Origin: Buttiauxella massiliensis
GTDB taxonomy: Bacteria; Pseudomonadota; Gammaproteobacteria; Enterobacterales; Enterobacteriaceae
DNA length: 64,000 bases
Direction of reading: 5' to 3'
Assembly (NCBI RefSeq): GCF_902500225.1
Contig: NZ_LR722656.1
Span: 1 to 64,000 of the forward strand
Notes under the pieces: model-generated
Databases searched by the model: none
What the model saw: the letters and a program-made list of their open reading frames with translations, nothing else
Told to the model about the DNA's origin: nothing
In this document: positions 26,547 to 35,903 of the stretch, piece after piece
Position numbering within the stretch: the first letter of the stretch is position 1
How the letters are laid out: each line of letters starts with the position of its first letter
Program-made: the position numbers and the translations under genes

Positions 26547-27317
26547 ATGGGTACGGCGATATTCATGGTGCTTATGGTTTGTGGTTACTGGTATACCAGC
26601 CGCGACCTGTCTACACGTTTTAAAATTAAGCGTTCATTCGGTTGGGATGTTTATTTTCTTGTCGCGCTTTATGGCTGCATCTTCGTCCTGCAAGGCGTGC
26701 TCGCGACCGGGCTAATCTGGCTGCTGCTGCTCGCACTCTCTTTCGGAGTGAACACTTTCCATCTTACGCCGGAGAAATACGCCAATTGGCAAATTGAATT
26801 TATGAACTGGAGTTTTCTCGGTATTCAGGCTCCGGTGATTGTCATGCTGGCGTTTGCTATCCTATTTTGTCTCTATCGTTCTAACTGGGCGGGCAGCGCG
26901 AGGCTGGACGGCGAAGGCAGGAAAAAGCTTTATAAGCGCCTGGCGCAATCGAGTGGTATCGAACAGCTGCTTTATCAGTGTATGGAAGAGGGCGAACTGG
27001 CGCTGGTAACGTTGAAATCGAGGCGGATTTATATCGGTATGATTCATACCGCCACTCTGGAGTATGAAAAGACTGCAAATATTGTGTTGATCCCGATGCT
27101 GAGCGGCTATCGTGACGGCAAGAACATGAATCTGTGTATCGAGCATAACTACAGCAACTGGTACGCCGGCCATGACATCACGCTGGATTCAGAGCCGAAG
27201 AGCGCCATGGCGTTCAGAAAGGTCATTATGCTGAATCAGATTGAGAGCCTTTCGCTCTTTGATCCTGCCAGTGCCAGCGCGCTTGCCATGGAGCAGCACC
27301 CTGAGAAAATAGATTGA
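26547..27317 (+). CDS. Inner-membrane protein of unknown function
   Basis: The 256-residue product has membrane segments near residues 1-16, 34-66 and 92-113, followed by a cytoplasmic domain of about 140 residues. The domain has GIEQLLYQCMEEGELALVTL, SRRIYIGMIHTATLEYEKTA and IPMLSGYRDGKNMNLCIEHN. The latter part, with a strand-rich pattern and DITLDSEPKS, suggests a soluble sensory or binding domain that I cannot name. It is coupled to the small upstream gene. About 100 bases downstream a decayed IS begins. Confidence 0.6.
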   Translation: MGTAIFMVLMVCGYWYTSRDLSTRFKIKRSFGWDVYFLVALYGCIFVLQGVLATGLIWLLLLALSFGVNTFHLTPEKYANWQIEFMNWSFLGIQAPVIVMLAFAILFCLYRSNWAGSARLDGEGRKKLYKRLAQSSGIEQLLYQCMEEGELALVTLKSRRIYIGMIHTATLEYEKTANIVLIPMLSGYRDGKNMNLCIEHNYSNWYAGHDITLDSEPKSAMAFRKVIMLNQIESLSLFDPASASALAMEQHPEKID

Positions 27318-27418
27318 GGTTTGATGAGTCCCAGTTCGAATTATCTAATCTCATGCAGATTTGTCGGATGACGCTGAGGCTTATCCGAATCCCCAAAGCA
27401 AAAAACCCGCCATAGGCG

Positions 27419-28293
27419 CTGAGGAATCCCCAGTAACAGGCGGGTAAAAAAGACAGGCATAGAGTTATGTGATCTACTGGTTGTGCTAACAAATCAGGGA
27501 GATCACCTCTATGCCTGCTCGCCAAGTATGCCAGAAGTTTTTTCTGGACGCTTTAGCCCCGTTTCATCAGTACCGTCAAAATGCCCTTCTTGATGCCACC
27601 GTTGCTTTAGTCCGCGGCGCTTCTCTTACACTGACCAGCATCGGACGCCATCTCCCTGGCCACGCGCAGGTTAAACACAAAATCAAACGGGTTGACCGGT
27701 TACTCGGTAATACCGCACTGCATCATGACATCCCACTGATATTCAATAATATTATTTCTCTTCTGACTCAGCGACTGTCGTGGTGTGTGATTGCTGTTGA
27801 CTGGAGTGGCTATCCTTCACAGGAATACCATGTGCTGAGGGCAAGCCTGATTTGTGACGGGCGTTCCATCCCTCTCCTGAGCAACATTGTTCCCGCGGCA
27901 AAACAACAAAATGCACAAGTGCAAAAGGTGTTTCTCAACACGCTCCGTGATGCCATTGCACCCGATAAAAAAGTCATTATCGTCACCGATGCAGGCTTTC
28001 AGAATGCCTGGTTTCGCCACATCAGAAGCCTGGGCTGGGATTTTATGGGCCGGGTCAGGGGTAATATTCAGCTTCGCTTACAGGAAAAAGGTGAACAATG
28101 GCTTAGACGGCAGTCGCTTACGGCCAAAAGAAAGCCTGAATACCTGGGGCCGGGTACGCTGGCACGCGCTGAATATGCTCAGTGTGACGGTCACTTTTAT
28201 CTTCATAAAAATGAGGCTAAAGGGCGAAAAAACAAGCGGGGTCGTTGCCGCTGCCGAAAGAGCCTGACAGAAAGCGCCCGATATCCGTACTAA
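27419..28293 (+). mobile_element. Truncated IS4-family (IS10-like) element
   Basis: The left end is placed at CTGAGGAATCCCC, which resembles the IS10 end CTGAGAGATCCCC, 92 bases before the transposase start. The right part of the transposase and the right inverted repeat are missing. The element sits between the unknown membrane gene and the pectin operon. Confidence 0.65.
27511..28293 (+). pseudogene. IS10-like transposase, C-terminally truncated
   Basis: The 260 codons correspond to about the first two thirds of an IS10-type transposase. The early part LTSIGRHLPGHAQVKHKIKR and DRLLGN is close to the IS10 pattern. Two catalytic aspartates are visible (IAVDWSGYP and IVTDAGFQNAWF). After KGRKNKRGRCRCRKSL the frame runs into a stop. 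The YREK region with the catalytic glutamate is absent, so the protein should be inactive. A start ribosome site (GGGAG) is present. Confidence 0.85.
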
Positions 28294-28543
28294 GGACTTG
28301 CGTCCCTGACAACGTAAATAGCGACAACCCGCGTCCCACATAACGTTATAGCCACAACACAACTGACTCAGTTCCTGCGCCACAATCGCGAAATAGCGTA
28401 CTCAGCACTTCACCGCCTGACGAATGTTCCCCGGAGAAACCTGCGGCCGGCCTCATCGGATCTGTCAATATGAGTTCACCGGAACGTTACGTTACTGCGT
28501 TAATGACCCGGCTCGCAAGGAGCCGGGTCATTAACGGAGGGTT
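28294..28543. other. Intergenic stretch after the IS remnant
   Basis: No intact gene was seen on either strand. Another frame continues for about 30 codons past the transposase stop without recognisable transposase motifs. The only structure is the hairpin at 28500-28534 next to the GH28 stop. Confidence 0.5.
28500..28534 (-). terminator. Terminator hairpin of the GH28-GPH operon
   Basis: Perfect 14-bp arms TTAATGACCCGGCT and AGCCGGGTCATTAA around a seven-base loop lie nine bases past the GH28 stop. There is no U-run. Confidence 0.75.
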
Positions 28544-29842
28544 TTAGAGGAATTTTACATTCTTCGCGTTGATCACTTTGATGCCGCGATCATTATCGTG
28601 GAAATGGCCTTCTGTCGGTTCGCTATTCCACGTCTCCAGCAGTTGGTCTCCCGTTGCCAGTGAATATGTAAAACTACGAATGAGGACGTTTTCAATTGGG
28701 GCTTCCGGAAGCCCCACAATGAATGCCGCCGTAGAACGGATATTGGTTGCCACCACGTCGGTAATCTCAATATCTTTGATGAAAGGAGTCATTGGCGTAA
28801 TCGGTTGTGGTTGTTCAGATAACGTCGTTTCGCGCTCTTCCGGGAGAACTCCCGGCGCGAAATACTGACCAATAACGATGGGGCACCAGCAACCATCCAT
28901 TTGCAAATTATGCAGGGCAATGTTCTTAATCACGCCCCCTCTGCCACGCCTTGATTTCAGGCGGATTGCCCGCTGTGTTCCTTCAAAAACACAGTCGCTG
29001 ACTGACACATTTTCTATGCCGCCTGCGGTCTCTGAACCAATGGCAATGCCGCCGTGGCTTGCCAGGATTCGGCAGTTTCTGGCAACAACATTTTTGGTTG
29101 GAATATTTATCCGCAACCCATCCAATCCAGAACCTGATTTCAAGGTAATGGCATCGTCACCGACATCAAAAAGACAATTTTCAATGAGCACATCCTGAGA
29201 TGAATCCAGGTCAATGGCATCGGTATTAATGGCATCCGCAGGGTTCAAAATACTCATGCCGGAAATCACAATGTCTTTTGAATAGACGGTATGCAGCGTC
29301 CAGAACGGTGAGTTCTGCAAGGTAAAATCTTGCAGGTTTATATTATTGCACTTCCAGAATTGCATCAGTGGAGGGCGCAAGAACTGAGTTTGTGGCCGTG
29401 CACCACCGCCTGGGCGGGACTGGTAATCTGGATTCAGGGCGGCTAACGCCAGCTCCCACGGCTCACAAGGCGTAGTCCGGTCAATTTCTTCAATATGCCG
29501 GAAAGTGTCCCACCACCATTGCCCCGCACCATCAATAATTCCTTTTCCGCGAACAGTAATATTGCTGGCATCATTCGCGTACACGAGGGGGTGCATGGCG
29601 TAACACTCAATGCCTTCCCAGCGCGTCCAGATAGGGGAGTAAAGGGCCGGTTCTGGGATGAATTGAATAACTGCACCTTCTTCAAGCGTAATAATCAGAT
29701 TACTGTGCAGCGTAATTGGCCCCGTTTTATAAATCCCGGCGGGGAAAACCAATTCTGTAACCTTAGCGGGTTGCGTTGCATCTATTGCTGAATCAATCGC
29801 GTTTTGTACGGAGTTATAATCTGTTGCAATATATTTAGTCAT
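28544..29842 (-). CDS. Glycoside hydrolase family 28 (polygalacturonase-type), cytoplasmic
   Basis: The 432-residue right-handed beta-helix enzyme has all four GH28 signatures: NTD at 206-208 (AINTDAIDLD), the catalytic pair Asp229-Asp230 (DVGDDAITLKSG), His263 in SHGGIAIGSE, and RxK at 294-296 (RAIRLKSRRG). There is no signal peptide, so it probably acts in the cytoplasm on oligogalacturonides brought in by the adjacent transporter, releasing galacturonate or digalacturonate. The start at 29842 (MTKYIATDYN) overlaps the upstream stop as TAATG; an ATG six codons earlier is inside the transporter gene. A terminator follows. Confidence 0.88.
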   Translation of the reverse strand: MTKYIATDYNSVQNAIDSAIDATQPAKVTELVFPAGIYKTGPITLHSNLIITLEEGAVIQFIPEPALYSPIWTRWEGIECYAMHPLVYANDASNITVRGKGIIDGAGQWWWDTFRHIEEIDRTTPCEPWELALAALNPDYQSRPGGGARPQTQFLRPPLMQFWKCNNINLQDFTLQNSPFWTLHTVYSKDIVISGMSILNPADAINTDAIDLDSSQDVLIENCLFDVGDDAITLKSGSGLDGLRINIPTKNVVARNCRILASHGGIAIGSETAGGIENVSVSDCVFEGTQRAIRLKSRRGRGGVIKNIALHNLQMDGCWCPIVIGQYFAPGVLPEERETTLSEQPQPITPMTPFIKDIEITDVVATNIRSTAAFIVGLPEAPIENVLIRSFTYSLATGDQLLETWNSEPTEGHFHDNDRGIKVINAKNVKFL

Positions 29843-31374
29843 TATTTGTTCGCGTCCCAAATTTCAGCATAAGAATAGCCCGTCAAATCTTCAACGACAG
29901 TACGGGTTTTACTATCGACATTTTTCTTTTCCCCGCCATTTTTCAGGCGATCCATTTCATCTTTAATGATTTTATGAGTTTCAGGATTGAGGTTGAATGT
30001 GCGTACCAGATACAACGAATAAATTAAACACACCATTGGGATGGCAATAAAAGCAATCACTATTGCCAGCAGGGCGCTGTCTGTTTGCACCGCGAGTGAC
30101 TTATCAAACCCGCCCAAAGCAAGGATCCAGCCAACTGTCGCTGAGCCAATGGCACCTGTGAGTTTGCGGGTGAACGTCTGGCAGGCGGCGAATGTTCCGG
30201 CGCGCAATTTAGTTGAGACCAGTGAATCCACGTCTGGAACCAGTGGGATGACGTTCCAAACGGTGTATTCCATAGTTTGACGGCCAATCTGGAATAAAGC
30301 GGTTAACACCAGAATCGTTATAAATGCTGCAGAGTGTGACAGATGAATGTTCATAATGTGCAGGCCGAGATAATAAACCAACACGGCAATCATCAGCGAA
30401 AATGCGACCGTCCACAGCCATTTCGGCCCGAATTTGTACATAAAGAAGGTGGCAATAGGGACAACAATTAATCCGATAATAGAAAGCGATGATGCAGTTT
30501 GCGCCATTGCCTGTGAAAGTCCGAGAACGAAAGCAACGTAGAAGAAAAATACCGTATTGAAGCAATCTTTAGCGAAATAGGAGACAAAATAAATAGTACA
30601 CACTCTGCGGCAAGCTTTCGTTTTTAAAACATTCTTATATTCGCGCAGCGCATAGAGAAAGTTTTTCTTCTCGCTGGTTTTAGTATCTTGCTCGAACTCT
30701 TCGACATATTTAGGTGAAAATTCCCAGGTGGTAAAATAGGTAATTAATGTACCGATACAAAGCGCAATACCAAAAACGATACCCGAGATGGTGTAGGCTT
30801 CTGCGCTATCATTACCCAATGTGGATAACAAAATAGCTGGAAGACCGGTTACTGCAAAGGTGCCAAATGCGGAGATAAACATGCGGACTGAACTTAATTT
30901 CACTCGCTCCCCGGCTTTATCGGTCATTTCTGTTGCCAGCGTTTCGTAGGCAATATTATTAAATGACTGAGCCGTATCCAGCAGGAATAATACGATGAAA
31001 TACCACATGTACGAACCGACTTGTACCATAAACAGCAACGGGAAACACACGACTGTCAGAATGGCACCTACCAGAAACAGGGCGTGACGGCGGCCCAGTA
31101 AGCGGCCAATTTTTGTGCGGAATAAATTATCTGAAACACCGCCAATGACGCCGCAGACAATCATATCAAGAATTTTCAGAGCGAATAACATAGTGCCAAC
31201 TAAACCTGCATTCAGCCCGGCGTAGGTGGTTAAAAACAGCATGAGATATGAACCAACCAGAGTCCCCCACGCTGAACCATTCAGGTCATTCATGCCATAG
31301 CCTAATGAGCGAAGCATGGTGATGGGCTTTTTGGTATATACGCGCATGTTATTATAGTTAAGAGGTTCCATCAT
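29842..31374 (-). CDS. GPH-family sugar:cation symporter, probable oligogalacturonide transporter
   Basis: The 510-residue inner-membrane protein has about 12 membrane helices and glycoside-pentoside-hexuronide symporter features: the N-terminal SLGYGMNDLNGSAWG, the DNLFRTKIGRLLGRRHALFL loop between helices 2 and 4, and ETLATEMTDKAGERVKLSS. Pairing with GH28 suggests oligogalacturonide uptake, as for TogT in soft-rot bacteria, but the substrate is inferred. The start MMEPLNYNN follows AAGGAAAAA; the frame is open 30 codons upstream without a ribosome site. It is the first gene of a two-gene operon. Confidence 0.82.
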   Translation of the reverse strand: MMEPLNYNNMRVYTKKPITMLRSLGYGMNDLNGSAWGTLVGSYLMLFLTTYAGLNAGLVGTMLFALKILDMIVCGVIGGVSDNLFRTKIGRLLGRRHALFLVGAILTVVCFPLLFMVQVGSYMWYFIVLFLLDTAQSFNNIAYETLATEMTDKAGERVKLSSVRMFISAFGTFAVTGLPAILLSTLGNDSAEAYTISGIVFGIALCIGTLITYFTTWEFSPKYVEEFEQDTKTSEKKNFLYALREYKNVLKTKACRRVCTIYFVSYFAKDCFNTVFFFYVAFVLGLSQAMAQTASSLSIIGLIVVPIATFFMYKFGPKWLWTVAFSLMIAVLVYYLGLHIMNIHLSHSAAFITILVLTALFQIGRQTMEYTVWNVIPLVPDVDSLVSTKLRAGTFAACQTFTRKLTGAIGSATVGWILALGGFDKSLAVQTDSALLAIVIAFIAIPMVCLIYSLYLVRTFNLNPETHKIIKDEMDRLKNGGEKKNVDSKTRTVVEDLTGYSYAEIWDANK

Positions 31375-31946
31375 TTTTTCCTTGTTAATGGAAATTTCAA
31401 AAGCAATAGATGTTATAACGAACGATTTCAGGGAAGTATCTATTAACCGCCTGCTGCTTGCCATTGCGTAATTTCATTTTCTGGTTGAGATAATTCTTAA
31501 GCATGCGCTGGATCGCAAAACGGAATTAAATGTCCATATTGATGATGTTTACATTAAGATTACATATTGGAAACAAGCTGCCAGTTTGAGAAAAATATCG
31601 CTTATAAAGATTAAATATTATTGTTTAGCCATTAAATCAATGTCGGGGAAGTAGGGGGTGAATGTAATCGGGCTGGATGTTATTTTGTTTGCGATATAAA
31701 ATATCGATAAAAAAGCATTTTAAAATGTGCTAAATAATTGTGGTTACAAAGTTGATTAATTCAGTAAAACACCATTGAGCACAATAATGGTGCGTGATAC
31801 ACCAGGTTAGTACATAAAAATGCCTTAACGTGGAGCCAGGCCGCCAAACGAGTGCTTCAGCAAATAGGCACGTTTTTTCATAGCCTTTATTACGGCAAGC
31901 CGGGAGTCTTCCCATAAGTCTTGGAAAATATTCAGTACAGGCAAAG
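31375..31946. other. AT-rich intergenic region upstream of the pectin operon
   Basis: It presumably holds the promoter of the GPH-GH28 operon. No clear KdgR (GAAAC..GTTTC) or CRP palindrome was found by eye. Short open frames here lack ribosome sites and family matches. Confidence 0.45.
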
Positions 31947-31977
31947 AGACCTGAATGCTCACTGGGCATTCAGGTCT
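31947..31977 (+). terminator. Hairpin at the 3' edge of the IS5-like remnant
   Basis: AGACCTGAATG pairs perfectly with CATTCAGGTCT around a nine-base loop and is followed by TTTTTT on the plus strand. It abuts the remnant's stop codon at 31981. Confidence 0.7.
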
Positions 31978-31980
31978 TTT

Positions 31981-32570
31981 TTATTCCAGGCAATGATGCA
32001 GCATGCAACATCGCTTCATAGCCTTTATCCATACACAGGTGGAGCTTTTGCCGGATCTGCCTGTCTGAAGGACGGCCAGGGTATCAGCAGCCAGCCTTAT
32101 GTCGTGGGTATTCGTCTCCGCAACAAACTGTGGGAGCGGAAGCCCATTCGCGTCGATCATCAGGCTAGGTTTTACTCCCTGTTTACCCCTGTCTGTGGGA
32201 TTGCGGTCTGTTTTTTTTGATCCTGCCAGCGGGGATTTGGTCATACAGCCGTCCATCGATAACCATGACCAGTCGATGGCATCCAACTGCCCGCAGGCAA
32301 GCAAGCCGTTTTGCCAGAACCGTTCAAAAATCCCGGCGTCACGCCATTCCTAGAAACGGCGATGAGCTGAGCTTGATGAGCAGATATGTGTAGCCTTCAG
32401 CGTATTCCACTGGCAACCCGTTCTAAGCACTTAGAAAATGGTGTTCATTGCAGCACGATTATCAACGAGTTTACGATGCGTACCCAACGGGTGGCTGGTT
32501 TTGTGCTCAGGGAGAAGTGGAGCCTCTTTTCCCTGAGTTCATCGCTGATCTGCCACTTGTTGCTTGCCAT
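31981..32570 (-). pseudogene. Degenerate IS5-family transposase
   Basis: Read from ATG 32570, the frame begins MASNKWQISDELREKR, as in the common IS5-family (IS1031/IS427-type) transposase of enterics. It soon hits a stop. After at least two further frame changes (CQWNTLKATHIC, then SSAHRRF) the central part is recognisable from 32340 (EWRDAGIFERFWQNGLLACG, then DWSWLSMDGCMTKSPLAGSK, NPTDRGKQGVKPSLM and NTHDIRLAADTL). The C-terminal third with the last catalytic Glu is missing. It is inactive and marks the right flank of the pectin operon. Confidence 0.82.
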
Positions 32571-32914
32571 ATTTTTCCCTCAGAAATTGACATTATTTAT
32601 TAAATGACAATTCCTTTTGGGATAGATTCTAAGCATGTGAATGGAGATAAAACGGGTAGAGCTGAGAACAGTAACGGTGGTTTTTATTTCTGACATTCCT
32701 GCGTAACCCCTCCAGTGACTCCCACCAAAAATCAGATTTCACGTAGTTCTCCAAGCATGTTAAACCCCGTCGTCACTATTCCAATACAAGACGCTTAGCT
32801 CATGAACCTGTCATACCCAGTGTTTCTAGCGATGCACCGGAGCGGACTTTTATGTCGTCATCAATGTGAATGTTCATAGGGGGGGCGGTCGGAAAATTAA
32901 GTAAAACCACAAAA
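32571..32914. other. Intergenic stretch between the IS5-like remnant and the LacI gene
   Basis: No gene was recognised. An imperfect palindrome around AATTGACATTATTT and AAATGACAATT (about 32586-32613) lies beside the transposase start and may be the IS outer end. The rest looks like decayed sequence downstream of the regulator. Confidence 0.4.
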
Positions 32915-33943
32915 TCAGAACGGCAAGTTGGTACTGTCACGGGGGATGATTTCGAAACCGACATCGACAATCTCTCCTTGATAGCTCTCATCTCCACTCA
33001 TTTTTAACATCATTTCGGCTGTTTTGGCGGCCATATTATCCGCATTGAGATTGACGCTCGATAAAGAGTAGGGGGCCAAAAATGCACTGGCCGGGAAGTC
33101 ACCGAAACCCAGAATACTCAGCTGTTGCGGAACCTGAATCTTCTTATCGAACGCTTCCATCAAAAGTGCACTGGCAATCGCATCACTGGAACAAAAAATA
33201 CCGTCTAATCCCCGTTCCTTGACCAGTGTTTTCATCAGCAAAGAACGGCTGGCCTGATAAATGTTATCAGTACGTGGAATATCCACCACCACGTGTTGCA
33301 GACCATGGGTTGATAGTGCTGCCATAAAGCCCTGATATCGCTTCTGAGCACGAATATCTTCATTAAAGCGCGTTGTAAAATAGGCCAGTTTTTTACACCC
33401 AGACTCAATCATAAACTGCGCAGCCTGAAAACCGACATGCGTGTGGTCGTTCCCCACTTGTGCCGGGAAGTGGTCGCCTTCTATTTGCCACATCTGAACC
33501 ACTGGCGTTCCGCTGTTTTGCAGCATTTTCACAGTGGAAGGATTGTGGTCGGCACCGGCAATAGCGATGACGGCGGGTGACCATTGCAATATGGCTCTGA
33601 CCTGCTCTTCTTCTTTATCCAGACTGTGATCATGCGAGGCTATCGACAGTTGATAGCCTGCCGCACTGACGGTGCGCTCAATTTGCTGGATAACACGGCT
33701 GAAAATAATGTTCGAAATAGACGGCACAATCACCGCCATGCTGCTGCTGCGTCCACCGGTAAACTGGCTCGCTATCTTATTGTGGACATAGCCTAGCTCA
33801 TTAATAGCAGCCTGAATTTTCTTGCCTGTTTTAACCGAAACCTTTTCGGGATAACGGACAAAAAGCGAAACCGTAGAAGGTGAAACATTCGCCAGATTGG
33901 CAACATCATCAAGTTTTACTGCTTGTCGTGATCTCTGGCGCAT
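32915..33943 (-). CDS. LacI-family repressor of the sugar-oxidation locus
   Basis: The 342-residue product has an N-terminal helix-turn-helix (KLDDVANLANVSPSTVSLFV, residues 10-29), the hinge helix region HNKIASQFTGG and a periplasmic-binding-protein-like effector domain (SMAVIVPSISNIIFSRVIQQ; ILGFGDFPASAFLAPYSLSS). Its 5' end overlaps the transporter gene by 35 bases, so both are one transcript and regulator and uptake are coupled. Likely operators are the GTAGCGCTAC-type palindromes at 35629 and 35849. The effector is unknown, presumably a sugar, lactone or keto-deoxy acid of the pathway. Confidence 0.88.
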   Translation of the reverse strand: MRQRSRQAVKLDDVANLANVSPSTVSLFVRYPEKVSVKTGKKIQAAINELGYVHNKIASQFTGGRSSSMAVIVPSISNIIFSRVIQQIERTVSAAGYQLSIASHDHSLDKEEEQVRAILQWSPAVIAIAGADHNPSTVKMLQNSGTPVVQMWQIEGDHFPAQVGNDHTHVGFQAAQFMIESGCKKLAYFTTRFNEDIRAQKRYQGFMAALSTHGLQHVVVDIPRTDNIYQASRSLLMKTLVKERGLDGIFCSSDAIASALLMEAFDKKIQVPQQLSILGFGDFPASAFLAPYSLSSVNLNADNMAAKTAEMMLKMSGDESYQGEIVDVGFEIIPRDSTNLPF

Positions 33944-35693
33944 TTTGATAACTCACTTTAGTTTCCGGTTCCGTGTGCGTTGCTCTGTTTTTCGTCTGCA
34001 CATCACGTTTTTTCAGCCAGCCCATGAGTATCAAGGCAAACAACCAGACTGCGGCAATCAGCAGTGGGTAACTTTCTGGAACGCCAGCCGTGTTTGCGAT
34101 ACCCAGAGGCGAAAGAGTGATGTAAAGGCTGACCATAGTGGCGAGCATCATAACACTGGCTGTATTCGCATACCGCCATTTTTCCATTGGAATGGGCGGT
34201 GATTTGAGCGCGGGCTGGTAATCTTTACGCGGTTTTATCTTCCCTATAATCAACATCATGGCGATTTCTGCAACGAACAGAATTCCCATCATATGGATGT
34301 AGTGAATGGGAAGCACCTTATCCAACCCGGAGAAGGTATAAATACTGTAAGCGACAATATGGAACACCAGAGTCAGCTTGGCAGCAGACGCTGGAACCCG
34401 GCGGTTGAGAAAACCAATCAGGATAATGGCGATTATCGGGATACTATAAAAACCGGTGAAACGGCGCATCAGGTCAAATATTCCATTCGGCGTATTTAAC
34501 AGTAACGGGGCGATAGCAATGGAAATCAAAGAAAAGGCGATCGAGGCAATTTTACCCACACGCACCAGTTTCTTCTCATCTGTACAGCCCGTAAGTGGGC
34601 CATAGAGATCGATAACAAACAGCGTTGCACTGGAATTAATAATGGAATTGAAATGGCTGATAACGGTGCCAAAAATAGCCGCAGCAAACATCCCAATCAG
34701 CCACCAGGGCAGCACGGTTTTTACCAACATCGGATAAGCAAAATCACCGTGAGCCAGGCTATTGCCAAACAAGTTCAATGCTATCAGTCCAGGTAACACC
34801 ATCACGATTGGCACCAGCAGTTTGATGGTGCCAGCCAGCAATACGCCTTTCTGGCTTTCCGCCAGCGATTTTGCACCCAGGGTACGTTGAATGATCATCT
34901 GGTTGGTACACCAGTAGAACAGGTTAGCGCAAAGCATCCCGGTAAAGATGGTGCTGAAAGGGACGCTCGAATTACTGTTTCCGATGGCGTTGAGCTGTGC
35001 AGGATTGTTTCTGAGTAGCGTTTTCGCACCTTCGAGGAACGAACCGTCACCGAGCATCACTAACCCCAGAATAGGGATCAGCAGGGCTGCGAGCAGCAGG
35101 ATGACACCGCTTATCGTATCTGAAACGGCCACCGCTTTAAGGCCTCCGGCTGTGGCATATAGCCCGCCCACCACGCCCATCGCCAGAGACAAAATGGCAA
35201 TCGCCCAGGAATAGGAAATATTCAGACTGTCATGGAAATTGAACATGGAATCCATCGTAATGGAGCCCAGATAAAGGCTACAGGGGTTTGCCATAACGGC
35301 ATAGCCGATGAGCAGCATAATACTCACCATGCGGCGAGTATTGACGTCAAAACGTTCTTCCAGAAATTGCGGCATGGTGGTGATGCCACGGCGCAAATAG
35401 CGCGGTAGGAAGAAAATGGCCATGGCGATAGTGGCTACTGCCGCTGTGCTTTCCCACGCCATCCCACTGATATCAAACTTATAGGCATTGCCATTGAGTC
35501 CAACCAGCTGTTCAGCGGACAAGTTTGAGAGCAGCAATGAACCCGCGATAAAATACCCTGACAAACCGCGTCCTGCCAGAAAAAAACCTTCCACTCCAGA
35601 TTCCGAAATTCCTTTTGTTTTTCTATATGAATATAGCGCTACGATTATTAAAAAAAGAAAAAAAGTCGACAAAGTCACAAGGAGTGTGGCCAT
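33909..35693 (-). CDS. Sodium:solute symporter (SSS family), probable sugar transporter
   Basis: The 594-residue protein has about 14 membrane helices and SSS-family signatures: FFLAGRGLSGYFIAGSLLLS with NLSAEQLVGLNG, AWESTAAVATIAMAIFFLPR, RGITTMPQFLEERF, and FGTVISHFNSIINSSATLFV with its polar sodium-site residues. It resembles the SglT/YidK sugar branch more than the proline or acetate branch. It faces the catabolic operon across a shared control region and should import its substrate. GGAG lies nine bases before the ATG. Operator O2 lies inside codons 16-22. Confidence 0.85.
   Translation of the reverse strand: MATLLVTLSTFFLFLIIVALYSYRKTKGISESGVEGFFLAGRGLSGYFIAGSLLLSNLSAEQLVGLNGNAYKFDISGMAWESTAAVATIAMAIFFLPRYLRRGITTMPQFLEERFDVNTRRMVSIMLLIGYAVMANPCSLYLGSITMDSMFNFHDSLNISYSWAIAILSLAMGVVGGLYATAGGLKAVAVSDTISGVILLLAALLIPILGLVMLGDGSFLEGAKTLLRNNPAQLNAIGNSNSSVPFSTIFTGMLCANLFYWCTNQMIIQRTLGAKSLAESQKGVLLAGTIKLLVPIVMVLPGLIALNLFGNSLAHGDFAYPMLVKTVLPWWLIGMFAAAIFGTVISHFNSIINSSATLFVIDLYGPLTGCTDEKKLVRVGKIASIAFSLISIAIAPLLLNTPNGIFDLMRRFTGFYSIPIIAIILIGFLNRRVPASAAKLTLVFHIVAYSIYTFSGLDKVLPIHYIHMMGILFVAEIAMMLIIGKIKPRKDYQPALKSPPIPMEKWRYANTASVMMLATMVSLYITLSPLGIANTAGVPESYPLLIAAVWLFALILMGWLKKRDVQTKNRATHTEPETKVSYQNAPEITTSSKT
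35629..35646. promoter_or_regulatory. Putative LacI-family operator O2, inside the transporter gene
   Basis: GAATATAGCGCTACGATT shares the exact half-site AATCGTAGC (minus strand) with O1. It has a central GC dyad typical of LacI-family sites. Its centre is 220 bases from that of O1, close to 21 helical turns. Confidence 0.55.
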
Positions 35694-35809
35694 GAACGTG
35701 TCTCCGATAATACGATTTTCTCACTATTGCATGCCTTTCTATCGGTGTGTAATCGAAAAGGCATAAATTTTGAAGAAGATTATGAAAACCACTCAATAAC
35801 TAATGTTTA

Positions 35810-35825
35810 TTAGAGGTTGATCACA
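35810..35825. promoter_or_regulatory. CRP-like site in the divergent control region
   Basis: TTAGA-GGTTGA-TCACA keeps a perfect right half-site and three of five bases in the left half. It would suit catabolite control of the divergent sugar operons. Confidence 0.3.
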
Positions 35826-35848
35826 GAATCTGTTATTTGCATCTTGTT

Positions 35849-35866
35849 AATCGTAGCGCTACGAAT
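35849..35866. promoter_or_regulatory. Putative LacI-family operator O1
   Basis: AATCGTAGCGCTACGAAT is an 18-base palindrome with one mismatched pair, containing perfect CGTAGCGCTACG. It lies 38 bases before the dehydratase ATG, in the divergent region between transporter and catabolic operon. It is the expected target of the locus LacI-family regulator. Confidence 0.65.
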
Positions 35867-35903
35867 ATACCGTAAAGGCAACTTCAGAACACAGGTCAGG
35901 ATC

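Noticed and set aside
31730..31969. A 79-codon minus-strand frame that might continue the IS5-like transposase
   Set aside because: It is in a different frame beyond the transposase stop and hairpin, and shows no transposase motif.
32800..32997. A 65-codon frame overlapping the 3' end of the LacI-family gene
   Set aside because: It largely overlaps the regulator antiparallel in phase and has no ribosome site or motif.
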